Assembly: GCF_000001735.4 (NCBI RefSeq)
Contig: NC_003076.8
Span: 23,935,835 to 23,999,834, forward strand
Direction: 5' to 3'
Source: Arabidopsis thaliana
Lineage: Eukaryota > Streptophyta > Magnoliopsida > Brassicales > Brassicaceae
DNA: 64,000 nucleotides
Shown here: positions 60,107 to 64,000 of the stretch, in pieces
Layout: each line of letters opens with the position of its first letter
Position numbering within the stretch: the first letter of the stretch is position 1
Translations under genes and position numbers: made by a program
The notes under the pieces: generated by a model
Seen by the model: only the letters and a program-made list of their open reading frames with translations
Databases searched by the model: none
What the model was told of the DNA's origin: nothing

Positions 60107-60262
60107 GAGAAACAAATTTGCTGGACGGCTCCTTTGGGGGGCTGGTTTAAACTGAACACAGACGGCGCCTCGCGTGGGAACCCAGGGTCAGCTTCAGCTG
60201 GAGGGGTGTTGAGGAACAGTATGGGTGATTGGTGCGGTGGCTTTGCGGTCAATATCACTTGA
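60107..60262 (+). mobile_element. LINE-type RNase H domain fragment
   Basis: On the plus strand, a frame of about 51 codons reads WTAPLGGWFKLNTDGASRGN then PGSASAGGVLRNSMGDWCGG and FAVNI before a stop. This is the start of the RNase H domain found at the C-terminus of plant non-LTR (LINE) polyproteins and of related host RNase H-like genes. The motif KLNTDGAS carries the first catalytic Asp; the later catalytic positions are missing, so it is a small fragment. It is less AT-rich than its flanks. No poly-A tail or target duplication is visible. It sits between the two oxygenase genes, ending about 20 bp before the duplicated 3' flank begins. Confidence 0.72.
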
Positions 60263-60458
60263 TAACATTTTACAAGTGATAAGATTTAAATACACAGTAG
60301 CTCAACGAATATACAGATATACATAGTTTACACACAACGACACACACAATTATTTCTTATATTTGGTACATGCATTGGTTTGATTATTGAAGAGACATAA
60401 ACAAACAGTATAATTGATGCAAAGAAACTCATTAAGAAATTTCTGTCGTTTTCGTTTT

Positions 60459-61742
60459 TCATATCCTGATATTCGAGAGATGCGACGTTCCATCGAGACC
60501 TTTCTCAAAAAATATTTTTGAATACTCTTTTATGGTTATGTCTCTGTATTTTGGAGGGTTTTCTTCAGACACAAGCTCTTTCATCGGTCCGTAAACTCTG
60601 GAATTTGGACGCATACTTGAGCTGAAAAAGCTAGCTACTGAAATCCTTGGTCCTTGTCTATTTGCAAGCACTCTATGCTCCACACTTACAAACTTATCGT
60701 TCGTTATCAGCTGCATCAAATCAAACCTAAAATTATTTAAACAAGACATTTAAGTTTAAGGTATTTGGTTCTACAGATTGTTACTTTACCTGCAAAAAAT
60801 CTCCAATGTTGACGACAAGAGCTCCATGGATAGGAGAGACATCAACCCAAGAGTCTTGATGAAGAATTTGAAGACCACCAATGTTGTCTTGGAGAAGAAG
60901 CGTGAGGAAGGAGTTATCTGAGTGTTTCGTTATCCCTAACGTTAGGTCAGGTTGTGGACAAGGTGGGTAATAATGGCAGATCATAAGCAAAGTCTTCACG
61001 CAATCCATGCTCTCAAGGGTCTGAGATTTCAAACCAAGTGCTTCTGAGAGAAGCTCAAATAGTAAACCACCGAAACTCAACACATGCTTTGAGTATTCAA
61101 ACATAGCATCCCTGAGTCAATAAACAATTTAGAAATCTATTAAACGACCTAATTAAGTTGTTAACTAATCTCACTTCTAAGTTTTTAAGAAAAAGTTAAA
61201 GAATATTCCCGTTACCTGCAAGTCTCAGGGATCTCCTCAGGAGCTGGAGGATCTGGAGCTATGTAACAAGAGAAAGAATCTCTCCAATTAACAGACGGCG
61301 AAGAACTGTATAGATCGAAGTTACTGTTGTATACAAATTTTTTGTTGCCGGCATCACGCGAGAAGAATGATTTCTTGACCTCAGGATCTTCCTCGTGAAA
61401 CCTACGAACCCCATCTTTAATCTCTTCAAGAACGTTTAAAGGAATACTATGATTGATAACCTGGAAGAATCCCCAATTCTCCACCGCATATTTGACTTTC
61501 TCTACGATGGCTTCACGTGAGGCTGTGTCCGCGTGGACGCTTGCAAAGTCGATGATAGGGATCTCTAGGTCTGATACCGAAGCAGAAGGTTTCTTGTTGG
61601 TTAAGATATCTTGACGGTGGTGGAAGATACGAGGAACTTCAGTGATTTTAGCGTCGACGAGGCCTTTCACACCTTGTTTTGTTTCGTCGAAAGCTTTACG
61701 CTCGATGTAAGGATCGAATTCGATAGAGTTTTTGGTCATCAT
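60459..61742 (-). CDS. 2-oxoglutarate/Fe(II) oxygenase, tandem ACC-oxidase homolog, 366 aa
   Basis: Three minus-strand exons, 61742-61216, 61111-60790 and 60710-60459, join in frame. Domain plan and catalytic residues are as in the neighbouring copy: [12 protein letters not shown] and [12 protein letters not shown] in the N-terminal region, the HxD in TKHSDNSF, the distal His in VEHRVLA, and Arg/Ser in [10 protein letters not shown]. The protein starts with two consecutive Met codons; the second (61739) aligns with the single Met of the paralog, and the first is taken here by the scanning rule. Exon 2 has the same length (322 nt) in both copies and is nearly identical. The substrate is unknown. 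By order it is AT5G59540 (homolog 12, from memory). Confidence 0.92.
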
Positions 61743-62587
61743 TATGTGCTCTTCCTGTCTAATTCCCAAAGGTTTCTGCTATATATGAAGAAACAGGAAA
61801 TGAAGATAAAAAAGGAAAGATTGAGAATGAATGGTAGGGGTTGGGTTGATGGTGTGTGGGTCCGATTTATGTTTGTCCATTTTTGTGGAATATCTGAATG
61901 TAGGTAATGATTACATGAATGTGGTCTCTCTCTCACACCATACACACTCAGACTTGTCGTGCTTGATTTTTCCTTGTTTTCTTTTAGTGAGGACTAATTG
62001 TACTAAATTATTATGCATTTAGCCATCTTTGATACCACTTGAATCACCGAAATTTGAGTTCTGAAACTGAGGAGAGGATTTTGAGTGTTGAGTATATGTG
62101 ATGTGTTGTTATTAACTCATAGTTCAATATTTGGACTAGACAGTTTTGACCTGGTCAACCATTTCCAACCATAAATGTAAGTATGTAACGGTACGTACGA
62201 ATAAGAAAAACTTGGAATTGAATTCAAATTCAAATTTGGCAACTTCACCATCAATTCTCGCAACTTTTCTTCTTTTCTTTTTGTTTTCTCTAAGAATCCA
62301 AGGAAAAACTCAAAAAAGGTTAAAGGGTTCGGGCACACATTCTTTTACTTTCTCGGATTTTCTCGGAAACCAAAGAAAGCCAAATTCTTGGGAAAAGTTT
62401 CAAAGCATCTGGGTCCAAGACAAAAGATGAACACTTCTATATGAACATTATACATTTTGATGTAACAACATAAGGAAGAATTAATCGAATTGATAATAGA
62501 AAACGAAGCACCAATCTTTTTCTTCTGAATCTTATATTTACATTGTTGAATGAACAAACCAAAAAATAATATATATATATTTCTGAA
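61743..62587. other. Promoter of the second oxygenase and 3' flank of RDUF2
   Basis: 61743-62050 is upstream sequence of the minus-strand oxygenase. 62440-62587 is the 3' flank of the minus-strand RING gene, with a (TA)n tract near 62570. Between them, short frames on both strands show no family features. Confidence 0.5.
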
Positions 62588-63811
62588 TCAATGAAGAACT
62601 GAAGACGAAGAATCCCTGTTACTTCTGTTTCTTCTGAAGTATCTTCTCATCACTGAATTTGACCTATCCAAAACCCTAGATTCTACTTCAATGTTCAAAT
62701 CCAGATTATCAGAAGAAGTTGATATCGCAGCTGATGAAGAAGAAGAGCTACGGTTTGGTCTCACTCTCCTCATTAACGACACCATTCCACGAACCATCCT
62801 CCTCAATCTTCCACCGGAGCCGGAACCTGAGCCAGTACCGTTACTATCCGATTCGAGTGTACCGTGTGACCTAACCCATGAGATCCGTCTAGGACCATCC
62901 TGGCTATTACCAATCCCACCACCATCCATTTCTGTTAACACCACTGGCAAAACTCTCTCTCCGTCTCTCATTGCTGCGTTAAACCTCCCTACGGCGAATC
63001 CACCACCGGGAAGTCTCCAAATCGTCATCCCCACGGCGTTATCCTCCTCGTTGTTGTTGCTCCGTCGATTAGGCTCTGAAGGTAGCTCGAATCTGCACAC
63101 GGGACAAGAGTTTCGAATCGATAGCCACGGTACGATGCAATCGTCGTGGAAAAGGTGTTTACACGGCATCTCACGCGCCTCCGTCTCCGTCTCGAAAATC
63201 TCCGTGCAAACAGCGCAATTAGCCTCCGAGCCTATGTGGCAATCCGAGATTTCGACTCTAGGTAAAGACTCAATCGCCGATTTAGACGCCGGAGGGTTTC
63301 CAGATCTACCAATTCCAGTAGCCGACGCTTCGATTTGGCTTAGCTGTTCAAGTAACCGCTCGAATCCAGATCCCATCAAGATCTCAGATACAGAATCCGG
63401 AAGCGGTCTAAGACCCGATCCGGATCCGTCATCGTAATAAAACTCAAAAGCGCGTCGATCTCTAGCCGCATCTCCTTCTTCTCCCTCTTCTCTCTCGCCG
63501 GCGCCTCCTTGAAGTACGATGACCGGATTAAAGGACGGACGACGACCGGATCTCCGGCGTCTAATCACGGATCTACGGTTGTTATTGATCGATCTTACTT
63601 CAGTAGAAGCCGGAATCGTTAATTCGGTAGCGGCGGAGGAAGAATCGTTAATCTGTTCGATAAAACCGCCGTCGCAGTGAGGGCAAGCGACGCTACCGAC
63701 GGTTGTTGTGCCTTGATCAGCCCAAACGCTGACGAAACGCGTACAGCTGTAACACCAATACGAAGCCGTGATCGGCGTTGTTGTAGTCGGCGTCGTCGGC
63801 GTTGACGGCAT
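62588..63811 (-). CDS. RDUF2: RING-H2 E3 ubiquitin ligase with DUF1117, 407 aa
   Basis: This is an intronless minus-strand frame. An N-terminal zinc ribbon has C20, C23, C43 and C46 (YWCYSC, VACPHC). A basic stretch ([13 protein letters not shown]) follows. The RING-H2 finger spans 199-239 with C199, C202, C217, H219, H222, C225, C236 and C239 ([32 protein letters not shown]), a full C3H2C3 set. The C-terminal DUF1117 part contains [17 protein letters not shown] and [12 protein letters not shown]. Length and order fit RDUF2 (AT5G59550), which with RDUF1 acts as an E3 ligase in ABA-dependent drought response. An ABRE (ACACGTGG) lies 165 bp upstream of the ATG, consistent with ABA control. The long plus-strand open frame over this gene is its shadow. 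Confidence 0.95.
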
Positions 63812-63974
63812 CTTTAAAATCTTCTTACTCGGTGAAAGGATCTGAGAAGAAGAAGAAAGAAGAATCGCTGACCAGAGTAATGACAGAGAGGTTTGAAGAT
63901 GAGAAAATGAAAACGTGGTTTTTAAGGCGATTCTTAGGAGCGGAATTAACGGTGTCGGATTAGACGGTAAATAG

Positions 63975-63982
63975 ACACGTGG
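63975..63982. promoter_or_regulatory. ABRE/G-box (ACACGTGG) in the RDUF2 promoter
   Basis: ACACGTGG has the ACGTG core of ABA-response elements. It lies about 165 bp upstream of the RDUF2 start codon, in its proximal promoter. Confidence 0.5.
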
Positions 63983-64000
63983 TGAGTGTTTGACTGGGTA

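Noticed and set aside
60061-60258. Minus-strand 65-codon frame as a gene
   Set aside because: It is antisense to the RNase H fragment read on the plus strand, which has the recognisable motif.
62691-63437. Plus-strand 248-codon open frame over the RDUF2 gene
   Set aside because: It is the complement shadow of a Pro/Ser/Arg-rich coding sequence; the minus strand has a full RING-H2 and zinc ribbon.

Overview
This is plant nuclear DNA. Genes carry many short AT-rich GT-AG introns, intergenic DNA is AT-rich, leader introns are common, and the genes are plant-specific families (GRAS, RTFL/DVL, XS-XH, SIAMESE-related, methyl-CpG-binding, PGRL-like). The gene order and the reconstructed protein lengths (ACT4 377 aa, MBD6 225, ORP3C 457, TRP1 578, ZEU1 263, SCL11 610, ZIP2 353) match what I remember of the lower arm of Arabidopsis thaliana chromosome 5, about AT5G59350 to AT5G59550. 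Locus names are from memory; exon structures were read from the sequence by splice sites and reading frame.

Layout. 1-14 kb is gene-poor: one single-pass membrane protein of unknown role (5.3 kb) and one SIAMESE-related CDK-inhibitor-like protein (minus strand, 9.8 kb). 14-29 kb is dense: pollen-type actin ACT4, MBD6, an XS-XH protein lying between two identical tRNA-Gly(UCC) genes, a PGRL1-like membrane protein, a Rab5-interacting-type small membrane protein (minus) and the oxysterol-binding-protein-related ORP3C. 31.5-43.6 kb holds telomere-binding TRP1, thymidylate kinase ZEU1, GRAS factor SCL11, an unrecognised basic protein (minus) and an MPDU1 homolog. 43.8-48.6 kb carries two tandem HAD hydrolases (minus), with a third copy of their promoter and leader between them. 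50-57 kb carries an ICMT-like plastid-targeted protein, the MIR172e hairpin, the small peptide gene RTFL5, a Stowaway-like MITE and the metal transporter ZIP2 (minus). 58.6-64 kb carries two tandem 2-oxoglutarate oxygenases (ACC-oxidase homologs, minus) separated by a short RNase H fragment of LINE type, then the RING-H2 E3 ligase RDUF2 (minus).

There is no operon-like logic. The genes serve unrelated processes: cytoskeleton, DNA methylation reading, lipid transfer, telomeres, dTTP synthesis, glycosylation, metal uptake, ABA-linked ubiquitination, and phase change through miR172. Local structure comes from tandem duplication (HAD pair, oxygenase pair, tRNA pair). I found no CRISPR array, prokaryotic cassette, intact transposon or virus-like element, and no convincing undescribed system. 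The most interesting points are the orphan HAD promoter copy at 46.4-46.8 kb, a clean intron presence/absence difference between the HAD paralogs, the LINE RNase H fragment at the oxygenase duplication edge, a promoter-like GC-richer island at 30.4-30.7 kb with no gene beside it, and a 16-bp bZIP-type palindrome.
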